Shown here: piece after piece, positions 43,981-51,497 of the stretch
Layout: each line of letters begins with the position of its first letter
Numbering within the stretch: the first letter of the stretch is position 1
Assembly (NCBI GenBank): GCA_965662735.1
Contig: CBFIIU010000013.1
Location: 1-61,482 of the forward strand
Direction: 5' to 3'
From: JAYODZ01 sp965662735
GTDB taxonomy: Bacteria > Pseudomonadota > Alphaproteobacteria > RS24
DNA: 61,482 nt
Position numbers and translations under genes: made by a program
The notes under the pieces: model-generated
Databases searched by the model: none
Seen by the model: the letters and a program-made list of their open reading frames with translations, nothing else
Told to the model about the DNA's origin: nothing

Positions 43981-45047
43981 TAATTAAAACCAATCGATGC
44001 ACTCTCCACGCCAGAGAGATTATGGCGTTGTTTAGTATCAATTGGATTTTCATTGAAATAACTTTTGTATGCTCGGCTGAACGCGCTCGGATTTTTATAA
44101 TCCAGCATATACGAAATTTCCTGAACATTAAGTGCGGTGCTTTTGAGATAGTGTTGCGCTAACGACATTCGTGTTTGCACCACGATCTCCCGGTAGCTCG
44201 TTCCCAACTGATAGAGTTTCTTTCGGAACTGAGAGGACGACATATTGACGGCCGCGGCGGCTTCTTCCAACCCCAGCATGCGATCGCCAGGCCGGGTCAT
44301 GATCAACCGCTGGACAGTGTGCCGCAAATCCGAGCGAGCTGTCAGTCGTCCAAATATACGATCGCATATCGACAAACATAAGTCGGCCATCTCCGAATTC
44401 GCTGTCGTCATCGGGGTTTGCAATATAGCTTTGGGCAAAACCAAGCTGGCTTTGTCTGCATTAAAGTGAATATTGGCTGGAAAATATTCTTTATATATGT
44501 CCGCGGATTGCGGCGCCGGGTAGTTAAAATTTACTGTGCATGCCTCTTTAGCAGCGACATCTGAAACCAAAACCGACACAAAGTGCCAAATGCCAGCTAG
44601 AGCATCCTCAACAATTAAATTGTTATGTTGGAGATAAGGACCGAAAGGTACAACGGTAATTGTTAACTGACCGTTTATTTCTTCTGACTGGAAATAAAAT
44701 GATGACGTCGTCAAGTCTTGATAATTCAACAACACATTGATGGCATTTTTGACTGAACCGCTGGAAATTGCGGCGTAGCCCATTAAACCCAATTCCAACA
44801 AATCCATTGTCTCGTAGAACTTAAAATAAATATCCGCCTGGATGCGCCTTAATCGTCGCATAACAGTGTCAAATTGCTCTTTGGTCGCCAAATAACTCCC
44901 ATCGTTTAATCGCTTGATACCAACCGTTTCAACGATAGAGGAAAACTCCCGCTTGTTAGCATCGCTAACCGCCAGATAAAGCCGCGATATCCAGCGACTA
45001 ATTAATTGGCCCTCCTGATCAAGGCGAGAAGTCGACAGAACATCCAT
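43977..45047 (-). CDS. AraC family transcriptional regulator
   Basis: 356 residues. The long N-terminal part (about 1-240) looks like the arabinose-binding-type ligand domain of the OruR/ArgR subgroup. The C-terminal AraC DNA-binding domain has two helix-turn-helix units: LEEAAAVNMSSSQFRKKLYQ and the signature region VQEISYMLDYKNPSAFSRAY. It sits in the middle of the right arm, divergent from the alcohol dehydrogenase and convergent with the SDR. A copy of the 14-bp motif ends 9 bp upstream of its start, next to its AGGA ribosome-binding site, which suggests autorepression. It is the only regulator in the island. Confidence 0.92.
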   Translation of the reverse strand: MDVLSTSRLDQEGQLISRWISRLYLAVSDANKREFSSIVETVGIKRLNDGSYLATKEQFDTVMRRLRRIQADIYFKFYETMDLLELGLMGYAAISSGSVKNAINVLLNYQDLTTSSFYFQSEEINGQLTITVVPFGPYLQHNNLIVEDALAGIWHFVSVLVSDVAAKEACTVNFNYPAPQSADIYKEYFPANIHFNADKASLVLPKAILQTPMTTANSEMADLCLSICDRIFGRLTARSDLRHTVQRLIMTRPGDRMLGLEEAAAAVNMSSSQFRKKLYQLGTSYREIVVQTRMSLAQHYLKSTALNVQEISYMLDYKNPSAFSRAYKSYFNENPIDTKQRHNLSGVESASIGFNY

Positions 45048-45055
45048 TGTAAGTC

Positions 45056-45069
45056 CTAAAATGGTAATT
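45056..45069 (-). promoter_or_regulatory. 14-bp shared motif, copy 2
   Basis: CTAAAATGGTAATT on the plus strand, which is AATTACCATTTTAG read with the regulator gene. It lies immediately upstream of the regulator's ribosome-binding site and 74 bp upstream of the alcohol dehydrogenase start. Identical to the site at 41711-41724 in 14 of 14 positions. Confidence 0.6.
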
Positions 45070-45072
45070 TGA

Positions 45073-45113
45073 TTGACTAAACTGATATTTATTTATACCA
45101 GAAGTTTAGTCAA
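45073..45113. promoter_or_regulatory. 11-bp perfect inverted repeat in the regulator/ADH promoter region
   Basis: Arms TTGACTAAACT (45073-45083) and AGTTTAGTCAA (45103-45113) with a 19-bp A+T-rich centre, so the half-sites are 30 bp apart, three helical turns. Each arm begins on its own strand with the -35-like hexamer TTGACT, so bound protein could block promoters in both directions. This repeat is not found at the TonB/VOC promoter, so it may serve a second regulator or a local looping role. Confidence 0.6.
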
Positions 45114-45142
45114 GCTATTGGAATAGCAAGAGAGGCAATTCA

Positions 45143-46306
45143 ATGAAAAATCTTACGCTGAGCATTCCGGAGCCTGGCAAAACGGCGATTAAGGAAATGC
45201 CCTACCCTAAAATAACCAAGGGACATGTCTTGGTTAAGATAGCCATTGCTCCAATTTGCATAGAGCACCAAATTTATCGAGATCATCTTTTTGAGTGGCA
45301 TGAAGACGAGGATCATTTGGGGCATGAAGGCGTTGGCGAGATTGTTGAAACGACACCCGGCTCAGCATTTTCAGTTGGAGACCGTGTTATTATCTATCAA
45401 GGAAATCCGTGCGGCACCTGCTTTGTGTGCGAGGCCGGCCTCAGCCCAACCCATTGCATGTCGATACCCTATGAAGATATCGACGGTGGAGGCAATCCGC
45501 ATGGACAACTTGACGTGTTGGATGGCCGTCCGGCTATTGAAGCTCCGGGTGGCATGAAGGCGATTGAACTCAAAAATAATAGCCAGTCGGGAGGGTTTGG
45601 GTTTTCGCAATACCGCATTGCTCCCGAGAATATGGTTCAGAAAATACCAGACGACCTCTCCTTCCGCCACGCAGCTTTAGCAAATTGCTCGGTCGGCTGT
45701 ACATATACGGGTGTCGAGGAATGTGACGTCAAACCCGGAGATATTGTTTTGGTATCAGGGGTTGGATTCATTGGGTTCGGGGCCATTGCGAACGCGTTAT
45801 ATCGCGGAGCAGAGGTCATCGTTATGGGCCGGAATGAATACCGGATGGAAATTTGCCGAAAAATGGGCGTGAAACATATCGTTGATCCCGACGATACAGA
45901 TTGGCTTGAGCAAATTCACGCGATAACTGGCAGTAAAAAGGGCTGTGACGCGGTTTTCGAATGTTCAGGCTATCCATTTTATCAAAAGCGAACTTTGGCC
46001 GCTGCTAGACGATACGGTAAAATGTACATGTTTGGCTTCATCGTTGGCGACGAAACGCCATTGCCCATTCATCTTTTGAACGAACTTCACAATCGACACG
46101 TCTCCCTCACCGGTGGGCATGACGTCCAAGTCAATCATCGACCTGGCCTTGTCGAGATGCTTCGCGATAATAAAGTTAAGCAAATGCTCGATCTGATCAT
46201 CACTCACGAGTTTAACATGTCCGATGCAGCCAAAGCCTTTGAGGTGTGTCTGTCAAAAAAAGCTGGGAAAGTATTTCTTTACCCGCACGAAGATTGCCCG
46301 AGGTAA
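45143..46306 (+). CDS. Zinc-dependent alcohol dehydrogenase (MDR superfamily)
   Basis: 387 residues. Catalytic zinc residues Cys39 and the His-Glu pair of HLGHEGVGE (His61, Glu62); structural zinc cysteines 90, 93, 96 and 105 (CGTCFVCEAGLSPTHC, with one more residue than usual before the fourth). Cofactor motif GVGFIGFGAIANAL. It should oxidise a secondary alcohol or polyol, or formaldehyde-adduct-type substrates, with NAD(P). GAGAGG lies before the ATG. The SDR gene follows after 3 bp. Confidence 0.9.
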   Translation: MKNLTLSIPEPGKTAIKEMPYPKITKGHVLVKIAIAPICIEHQIYRDHLFEWHEDEDHLGHEGVGEIVETTPGSAFSVGDRVIIYQGNPCGTCFVCEAGLSPTHCMSIPYEDIDGGGNPHGQLDVLDGRPAIEAPGGMKAIELKNNSQSGGFGFSQYRIAPENMVQKIPDDLSFRHAALANCSVGCTYTGVEECDVKPGDIVLVSGVGFIGFGAIANALYRGAEVIVMGRNEYRMEICRKMGVKHIVDPDDTDWLEQIHAITGSKKGCDAVFECSGYPFYQKRTLAAARRYGKMYMFGFIVGDETPLPIHLLNELHNRHVSLTGGHDVQVNHRPGLVEMLRDNKVKQMLDLIITHEFNMSDAAKAFEVCLSKKAGKVFLYPHEDCPR

Positions 46307-46309
46307 ACC

Positions 46310-47077
46310 ATGTATGATTATCAAAATAAGCCAGTCCTCATCACCGGCGGCACGTCCGGTATTGGTCTAGAACTAGCCAAAAGCTTCATTGCAGCTAATG
46401 CAGATTGTTTTATCTCTGGCCGAAGAAGTGAAGGCGCGGAAATTGGCAACGAAATTGGCGCAACTTTTTTATCTTGTGACGTATCTCAAGAAGCCGATGT
46501 AAAAGCTGCCTTACAACACGCCAGCAAAGACAAACCACTTCAGGTGTTAATCTTGAACGCCGGCATTGCGGTTGAGTCGGACGGGCTTGCAGACATGAGC
46601 TTAACAGATTTCCAACTGCTCTTAGCCACCAACACTGTTGGCGTTTTTCTATTCTTAAAGTATGCCGCTGACTATATGAGCGATGGCGGTTCAATTGTGG
46701 TAACAGGTAGCGTCGCTGGCAGTGGCATGACAATTCCCGGTGAAGGTGGGTATGCGGCCAGCAAGGCGGCCGCAGCATATCTGATGCGCACCGCTGCGCT
46801 TGAACTCGCCCCGCGCAATATTCGCGTGAACGCCGTCTGTCCAGCTGTTATCAGCGGAACGGGAATGATGGTGGCTGATGACGGAAACGAGACGGCACGA
46901 TTCCTCGCCTCATTAACCGCTCTAGACCGAATGGGTCATATATCCGAGGCGGTAGATGTTTTTATGTTTCTTGCAGGTGATCGGTCGAGCTTTGTTACCG
47001 GACAAGAATTTAGGGTCGACGGCGGCATGACCGCAGGTATCCCCTTACCCATACTAGAAGGGGTCAGCAAGCGCTAG
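46310..47077 (+). CDS. SDR family oxidoreductase
   Basis: 255 residues. ITGGTSGIGLELA (10-22), NAGIAVES, Ser in VTGSVAGSGM, YAASKAAAA (YxxxK), and the C-terminal FVTGQEFRVDGGM. Second SDR of the island, same length as that at 43213. Lies 3 bp after the alcohol dehydrogenase and 46 bp before the MFS gene in one operon. Substrate unknown. Confidence 0.9.
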   Translation: MYDYQNKPVLITGGTSGIGLELAKSFIAANADCFISGRRSEGAEIGNEIGATFLSCDVSQEADVKAALQHASKDKPLQVLILNAGIAVESDGLADMSLTDFQLLLATNTVGVFLFLKYAADYMSDGGSIVVTGSVAGSGMTIPGEGGYAASKAAAAYLMRTAALELAPRNIRVNAVCPAVISGTGMMVADDGNETARFLASLTALDRMGHISEAVDVFMFLAGDRSSFVTGQEFRVDGGMTAGIPLPILEGVSKR

Positions 47078-47123
47078 TCGATCGACGACATAACAAACAC
47101 AGCTAATACGACGAGAGAAAATT

Positions 47124-48284
47124 TTGCGGCAACCTATTGAGCGTACCAACATACACTTGCTCCAGATAATGGTTGTTAATGTTGCCGCTATTTCATTCTT
47201 CAATCTGAGCCCTGTTATACTGGGCGCATTAGTTGACGAACGAGGCTTTAGCTACCAACAAATAGGCTGGCTCGCTGGTCTTTTTATGCTGGGTTTGGCG
47301 GGTGTAAATACAGTTTGGGGACTCGTGCAACCGCGCGTGTCGCGTCACAAAATGTCACGGATCGGTAGCTTATTAGCTATCATTTGCTTTGCCGGTGGCG
47401 CGTACGTTACAGACTTTTTGCCATTTGCTCTATTATTGACGGGGGCAGGTATTGGCTGCGGATTATGTTTTGGCCTGGCGATCACCTGCCTTGGCGAAGA
47501 CGCGTTTCCGGAGAGTAAGTTTGGCTATATGCAAGCGCTTCAAACGCTTACCGCGGCGCTCGGGTTGTTTATGCTTCCGTTGAGCGCCACCACACCCCTC
47601 GGCATCTCGGGAAACGGAATGCTACTCTGCACTGTCCTAATGCTAGCTGCCTTTTTTTCCTCCAGCTCGCTCAGGGCAAGTTCACAGCCGTTTGACGAAA
47701 TTCAGCATGCCACGCCCAAATCAAATTGGTTGTTCTGGATCGCCTGCATTATCTTATTATTAAATGTGGCTGCAGAAGCTTCAGTATGGTCGTTTATCGA
47801 GCGCATTGGGGTTTCAAACGAAATCGCAAACCCGACAGTTGCTCAAATTTTAGCAGCTTCTTTTTTCGCCGCAGGCTTTGGTTCTATTGCTGGTGGCGTA
47901 CTGGGCATACGATATGGGCGTCTTCTTCCATTTCTCAGCGCTGTCAGCCTATCCATTCTAGCTGTCATTATTTTTTGGTGGTCATCAAGCCTGGTCGGTT
48001 ATGTCATCGCTGTTATGCTGTTTTCCGCTGCATGGAATTTCGGCGCTTGTTATCGAATGGGCTTGGCGATCGCAGCAGATGAAACGGGGCACCGCGCACC
48101 TCTTATTCCTGCAGCCCAGACACTAGGAGCGGCAATAGGTCCTGCAATAGGCGGTTCATTAATATTCGATGGTCGTTTTTCTGGCTTGTATAGTATGGCT
48201 ATTATTCTTTGGATAATTACAGTTATTCTTTTTTATTCGGTTAACAAAAGACTAAATAGTCGAAACAACCCATCCACCTTGTAG
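47124..48284 (+). CDS. MFS transporter, second paralogue
   Basis: 386 residues, about 12 membrane helices. The start is taken as TTG at 47124 with GAGAG upstream; an in-frame ATG at 47169 (MVVNVAAISFF) would still leave the first helix whole. Related to the MFS protein at 38212-39345, with the identical WSFIER at residues 222-227. Probably carries a related substrate or exports an intermediate. Last gene on the island's right arm. Confidence 0.86.
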   Translation: MRQPIERTNIHLLQIMVVNVAAISFFNLSPVILGALVDERGFSYQQIGWLAGLFMLGLAGVNTVWGLVQPRVSRHKMSRIGSLLAIICFAGGAYVTDFLPFALLLTGAGIGCGLCFGLAITCLGEDAFPESKFGYMQALQTLTAALGLFMLPLSATTPLGISGNGMLLCTVLMLAAFFSSSSLRASSQPFDEIQHATPKSNWLFWIACIILLLNVAAEASVWSFIERIGVSNEIANPTVAQILAASFFAAGFGSIAGGVLGIRYGRLLPFLSAVSLSILAVIIFWWSSSLVGYVIAVMLFSAAWNFGACYRMGLAIAADETGHRAPLIPAAQTLGAAIGPAIGGSLIFDGRFSGLYSMAIILWIITVILFYSVNKRLNSRNNPSTL

Positions 48285-48682
48285 GACAAAAGAGGCATCC
48301 CTTTTTTATCGCTTTAATCTGATTTTCCGTATGTAGTCTTGCCACTCGAACGCACCGTAACCTACAACATAACCTACAATAACGTCGTGGATATAGTACG
48401 ATTTCACCAGAGTTCCCTAGACAAGAAACTGTGTAAATCACTAATAAAATGTCAGAAAAACATACGTTAACGAATATGCTCAGATATTAGTGTGGCGGAC
48501 TTCCTCTCCGCCATTTATTTATACCTTATAGTGTTCTCATTATATTTCTTTAAATACGGTCACGCCCCACGATACACCACTTAGCGGCGCTAGATTTCAT
48601 AATCTTAGAAAGTTGAGCGATTATCAAGCAGCTGGGCCTGCATCTATTCGCGAACATTTGAGCGATTTATGTGTTGGGCGCC
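48285..48682. other. Gene-free stretch spanning the right island boundary
   Basis: Almost 400 bp with no convincing coding region. It is A+T-rich, contains the att-like repeat at 48503-48520, and a small hairpin (TGGCGGA at 48493-48499 with TCCGCCA at 48507-48513) followed by ATTTATTT, which might act as a weak terminator for the MFS gene. I looked for integrase remnants here and saw none. Confidence 0.6.
48503..48520 (+). repeat. attR candidate: second copy of the tRNA-Ser 3' end
   Basis: CCTCTCCGCCATTTATTT, identical over 18 bases to 26048-26065 and in the same direction. Beyond this point the other tRNA arms are not duplicated, as expected of an att core rather than a duplicated tRNA gene. 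Confidence 0.75.
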
Positions 48683-49876
48683 TCAAGCATGTTGCCCCGC
48701 TACAAAGCCAGACGACCACGCCCATTGAAAATTATACCCACCCAAATGGCCGGTCACGTCAACCACCTCACCAATAAAAAACAGCCCTGGCACATTTTTC
48801 ACCTGCATGGTTTTTGACGACAGCGCCCTTGTGTCTACCCCACCTAAGGTAACCTCGGCGGTGCGGTAGCCTTCCGAGCCTGCGGGCATTAGCTGCCAGC
48901 GATTAACAGCATCGCCGAGTGCGGTGAGGCGCGCATTGGCGATCTCGCCAATGCGGCCGCTGAGGCCCTGCCAGGTGCACAGATCCTGAGCCAAACGTTT
49001 CGGCAGAATCTCGGCCAGAACCGTATCCACATTTTGCCGACCCCCCTGCCGCTTTGCATCAAGCAATATCGCTGCAACATCCGTGCTCGGCGCCATATTA
49101 ATTTCAATGGTCTGCCCCTCGCGCCAATAGGATGAAATTTGTAAAATACTCGGACCCGATAGTCCACGGTGGGTAAATAACATGGCTTCGCTAAAGTGCA
49201 TTTTGCGACATTGCACAATAGTGTCGAGGGACACGCCACTTAAGGCTTTGCAGCGCTCTAATATTTCACTTTGAAAAGTGAGCGGCACAAGCGCCGCCCG
49301 GGTGTCAATAATATTCAAGCCAAATTGCCGCGCTACATCATAGCCAAATTTACTCGCACCAATTTTGGGGATGGATAAACCGCCTGTGGCGATCACTAAT
49401 GAGGCGCATGACACTTCCTCCTCTGCGCCACTCGGCTTTTGGATGCGAATGCGAAAACCAGCCTCCGCTTTTTCAACAGAGCTGATGGCAGTTTCCAATT
49501 CAGGTGTCACGCCCACGGCAGCCGCCTCGGCAACAAGCATGTCAATAATATCTTGCGAACGGTGGTCGCAAAATAACTGCCCCAAGGCTTTTTCATGATA
49601 GGCAATGCCGTAGCGTTGAACCATGGCGATAAAATCACCTTGCGTAAATTGCTTCAGCGCCGATTTGCAAAAATGCGGATTAGCCGAAATGAAATTTTCG
49701 GGTGCCGTATGGATATTGGTAAAATTACAGCGACCACCGCCAGAAATACGAATTTTCTCAGCCAGCTTCGCAGAATGGTCGACCAAGCGCACAGCCCGAC
49801 CGCGCTTTCCGGCCTCAATCGCGCACATCAGACCGGCCGCCCCAGCCCCAATAATCAAAACATCACACAGTTGCAT
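48683..49876 (-). CDS. HI0933 family FAD-dependent oxidoreductase
   Basis: 397 residues from ATG 49876 (MQLCDVLIIGAGAAGLM); an upstream in-frame extension lacks family character. FAD-binding GAGAAGLMCAIEAGKRG, then the family hallmark KIRISGGGRCNFTN, a mid-protein ATGGLSIPKIGASKFGYDVAR and the C-terminal GEVVDVTGHLGGYNFQWAWSSG. These YhiN/HI0933 proteins are widespread flavoproteins of unproven function. Stands alone just outside the island boundary. Confidence 0.93.
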   Translation of the reverse strand: MQLCDVLIIGAGAAGLMCAIEAGKRGRAVRLVDHSAKLAEKIRISGGGRCNFTNIHTAPENFISANPHFCKSALKQFTQGDFIAMVQRYGIAYHEKALGQLFCDHRSQDIIDMLVAEAAAVGVTPELETAISSVEKAEAGFRIRIQKPSGAEEEVSCASLVIATGGLSIPKIGASKFGYDVARQFGLNIIDTRAALVPLTFQSEILERCKALSGVSLDTIVQCRKMHFSEAMLFTHRGLSGPSILQISSYWREGQTIEINMAPSTDVAAILLDAKRQGGRQNVDTVLAEILPKRLAQDLCTWQGLSGRIGEIANARLTALGDAVNRWQLMPAGSEGYRTAEVTLGGVDTRALSSKTMQVKNVPGLFFIGEVVDVTGHLGGYNFQWAWSSGFVAGQHA

Positions 49877-49984
49877 AAGCGCCTTATAGCAGAACTTCGC
49901 ACATTTGAGGCGACGCATTTATGCACGGGTAATGTTTCTCCCTCTTTAAATCCCATCTCCAGGAAACGCGCTATGGGCGTGTCT

Positions 49985-51295
49985 TTATGGCGTCACGATG
50001 TCTTTGTATATTTTACCATCTTTCATGATGAGCAGGATATTCTCCTGCGGCTTGGTCAGGATTGAAATATCCTCAAGCGGGTTGCCCTTGATCAGCAGAA
50101 TATCTGCGAGTGCCCCCTCTTCAATCACGCCGAGTTTTCCATCATAGGGCGCACGCTTGCCGCTTAAGGCCAGCATGGTCGCATTTTTAGAGGTCGCTTG
50201 TTTCATAATTTCTACAGCCGAGAACCATTTACGCCGATGCGTGAATTCGCGGCTCATTCCCGCCAATTGCTTGGGGTCCATGACAATATCCGTCCCGAAG
50301 GCAATATTTGTGAAATTCACCACCTTTGTGCTTTCAAATAAATCTCCCAGCCCCTTCGTTACAATGTCCATTTTGGCTTTTTGAACGGCATTCAGCCCCT
50401 CAACATTTTCAACGAAAATAATCGACTGCGGCGATAACCAGACATCTTTATTGCGCATCAATCGCAATGTACTTGCCGTGGCTAAGTTACCATGCTCGAC
50501 CGTACGAACGCCCGCCTCAACGGCACGTCGAATGGATTGATCCGTGTAGGCATGAACTGCAACATAAGTTCCGTAATCCGCCGCCGCTTGAACAGCTGCT
50601 TTCATCTCCGGTAGCGTATATTGAACAACATCAATGGGATCGGCAAATGATGTGACCCCGCCACCGCCCGCAATTTTGACCTGAGAGGCTCCCCGTCGAA
50701 GCGCCTCGCGGGCTGCGCGGAGAACCTCCGCCTCCCCATCTGCGATTTGCACCATGTCATAATTCATGAGTATATTTTTCTCATCGCGGATCATTCGGCT
50801 GGGATGTGCATCGAAGCGGTGATCCGAGTGACCGGATGTTTGTGAAATCATGGGGCCCGATGGGAAAATGCGCGGGCCGGTCACTATCCCAGCATCAATC
50901 GCTTTTTTGAGCGAGAAGCTATTGCCCGACATATCGCGCACCGTGGTGAACCCATTCATCAGAATATTTTCACCACTGCGCGTCGCTTCATAGGCGTAGA
51001 AAAAGGAGTCGCTCGTGATGGCCTGCAGAAACGAGAGCTGCAACATAATATGCACATGCGCATCGATAAAGCCTGGCGTGAGGGTTAAACCTTGCGCTTG
51101 AATTTCCCGCGCCCCCTCCACTTGCAGATTGTTCCCGACCGCACTGATTTTATTGCCGTCAACCAAAACATCGCGCGGCGCGCTTAATTGCTCGGACAGG
51201 CCATCAAAAATTTGCGCATTCCGGAACAGTATTTTGTCTGCAGCGTGCACAGGCACAGCCAACATAAGGCCCATCAACAATAGTAACAATCTCAT
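49985..51295 (-). CDS. Secreted amidohydrolase, imidazolonepropionase/prolidase-like
   Basis: 436 residues from ATG 51295; residues 1-18 (MRLLLLLMGLMLAVPVHA) are a signal peptide, so the enzyme is periplasmic. Metal ligands of the amidohydrolase superfamily: HxH in GFIDAHVHIML, carboxylated-Lys candidate in QVKIAGGGGV, His residues in VAVHAYTD and VEHGN, and Asp in FGTDIVMD. Closest are the Xaa-Pro/Sgx9260-type secreted dipeptidases and related hydrolases acting on N-acyl or N-carbamoyl residues. Divergent from the acyl-CoA ligase, with the decamer array between. Confidence 0.88.
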   Translation of the reverse strand: MRLLLLLMGLMLAVPVHAADKILFRNAQIFDGLSEQLSAPRDVLVDGNKISAVGNNLQVEGAREIQAQGLTLTPGFIDAHVHIMLQLSFLQAITSDSFFYAYEATRSGENILMNGFTTVRDMSGNSFSLKKAIDAGIVTGPRIFPSGPMISQTSGHSDHRFDAHPSRMIRDEKNILMNYDMVQIADGEAEVLRAAREALRRGASQVKIAGGGGVTSFADPIDVVQYTLPEMKAAVQAAADYGTYVAVHAYTDQSIRRAVEAGVRTVEHGNLATASTLRLMRNKDVWLSPQSIIFVENVEGLNAVQKAKMDIVTKGLGDLFESTKVVNFTNIAFGTDIVMDPKQLAGMSREFTHRRKWFSAVEIMKQATSKNATMLALSGKRAPYDGKLGVIEEGALADILLIKGNPLEDISILTKPQENILLIMKDGKIYKDIVTP

Positions 51296-51370
51296 AACGC
51301 CCCCCTCAACGCACCTCACCAAGAATCCAAATTTTACGGTGTTGCTGCAGATATGCAAGACCTAAGAAAA

Positions 51371-51420
51371 AGGCTTTCGGGCGCTTTCGGGCGCTTTCGG
51401 GCGCTTTCAGTCGTTTTCAC
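51371..51420. repeat. Decamer tandem array, second site
   Basis: Five 10-bp units: AGGCTTTCGG, GCGCTTTCGG (twice), GCGCTTTCAG, TCGTTTTCAC. Consensus GCGCTTTCGG. The sequence is unrelated to the array at 971-1050, but the period (one helical turn) and the location between divergent genes are the same. About 75 bp upstream of each flanking gene. Confidence 0.8.
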
Positions 51421-51497
51421 CGTCGTCTCTCAATAAAGGTGTTGACGCGAAATTTTTGAATTGTCATCCTTAGAAAGTTGCGTTTGAGGAGATCGAT

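Larger units (their letters stand above)
26048..48520. mobile_element. Putative genomic island inserted at tRNA-Ser(UGA)
   Basis: A 22.5-kb segment bounded by an 18-bp exact direct repeat of the tRNA-Ser 3' end. It holds 17 genes, all metabolic, transport or regulatory, against housekeeping genes on the left. No integrase, relaxase, transposase or phage gene is visible, so if it was mobile it has lost its recombinase or depends on one elsewhere. Intergenic regions inside look more A+T-rich than outside, though composition was not computed. The chance of an unrelated 18-bp match to this tRNA end within the window is about one in a million. Confidence 0.65.

Noticed and set aside
48241..48441. 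66-residue minus-strand reading frame at the island's right end, and a short frame in another register ending EWQDYIRKIRLKR
   Set aside because: Considered as an integrase remnant, but there is no recombinase motif, no start signal, and overlap with the MFS 3' end. Too short to support.
48493..48520. The right-hand att copy as merely part of a terminator hairpin (TGGCGGA/TCCGCCA plus ATTTATTT)
   Set aside because: Kept as an alternative only: the hairpin is short and lies 210 bp after the MFS stop, whereas the 18-bp exact match to the tRNA end is far too long for chance.
48603..51481. 12-bp repeat CTTAGAAAGTTG found at 48604 and near 51470
   Set aside because: Many 12-mer repeats are expected by chance in 61 kb, and the contexts differ.
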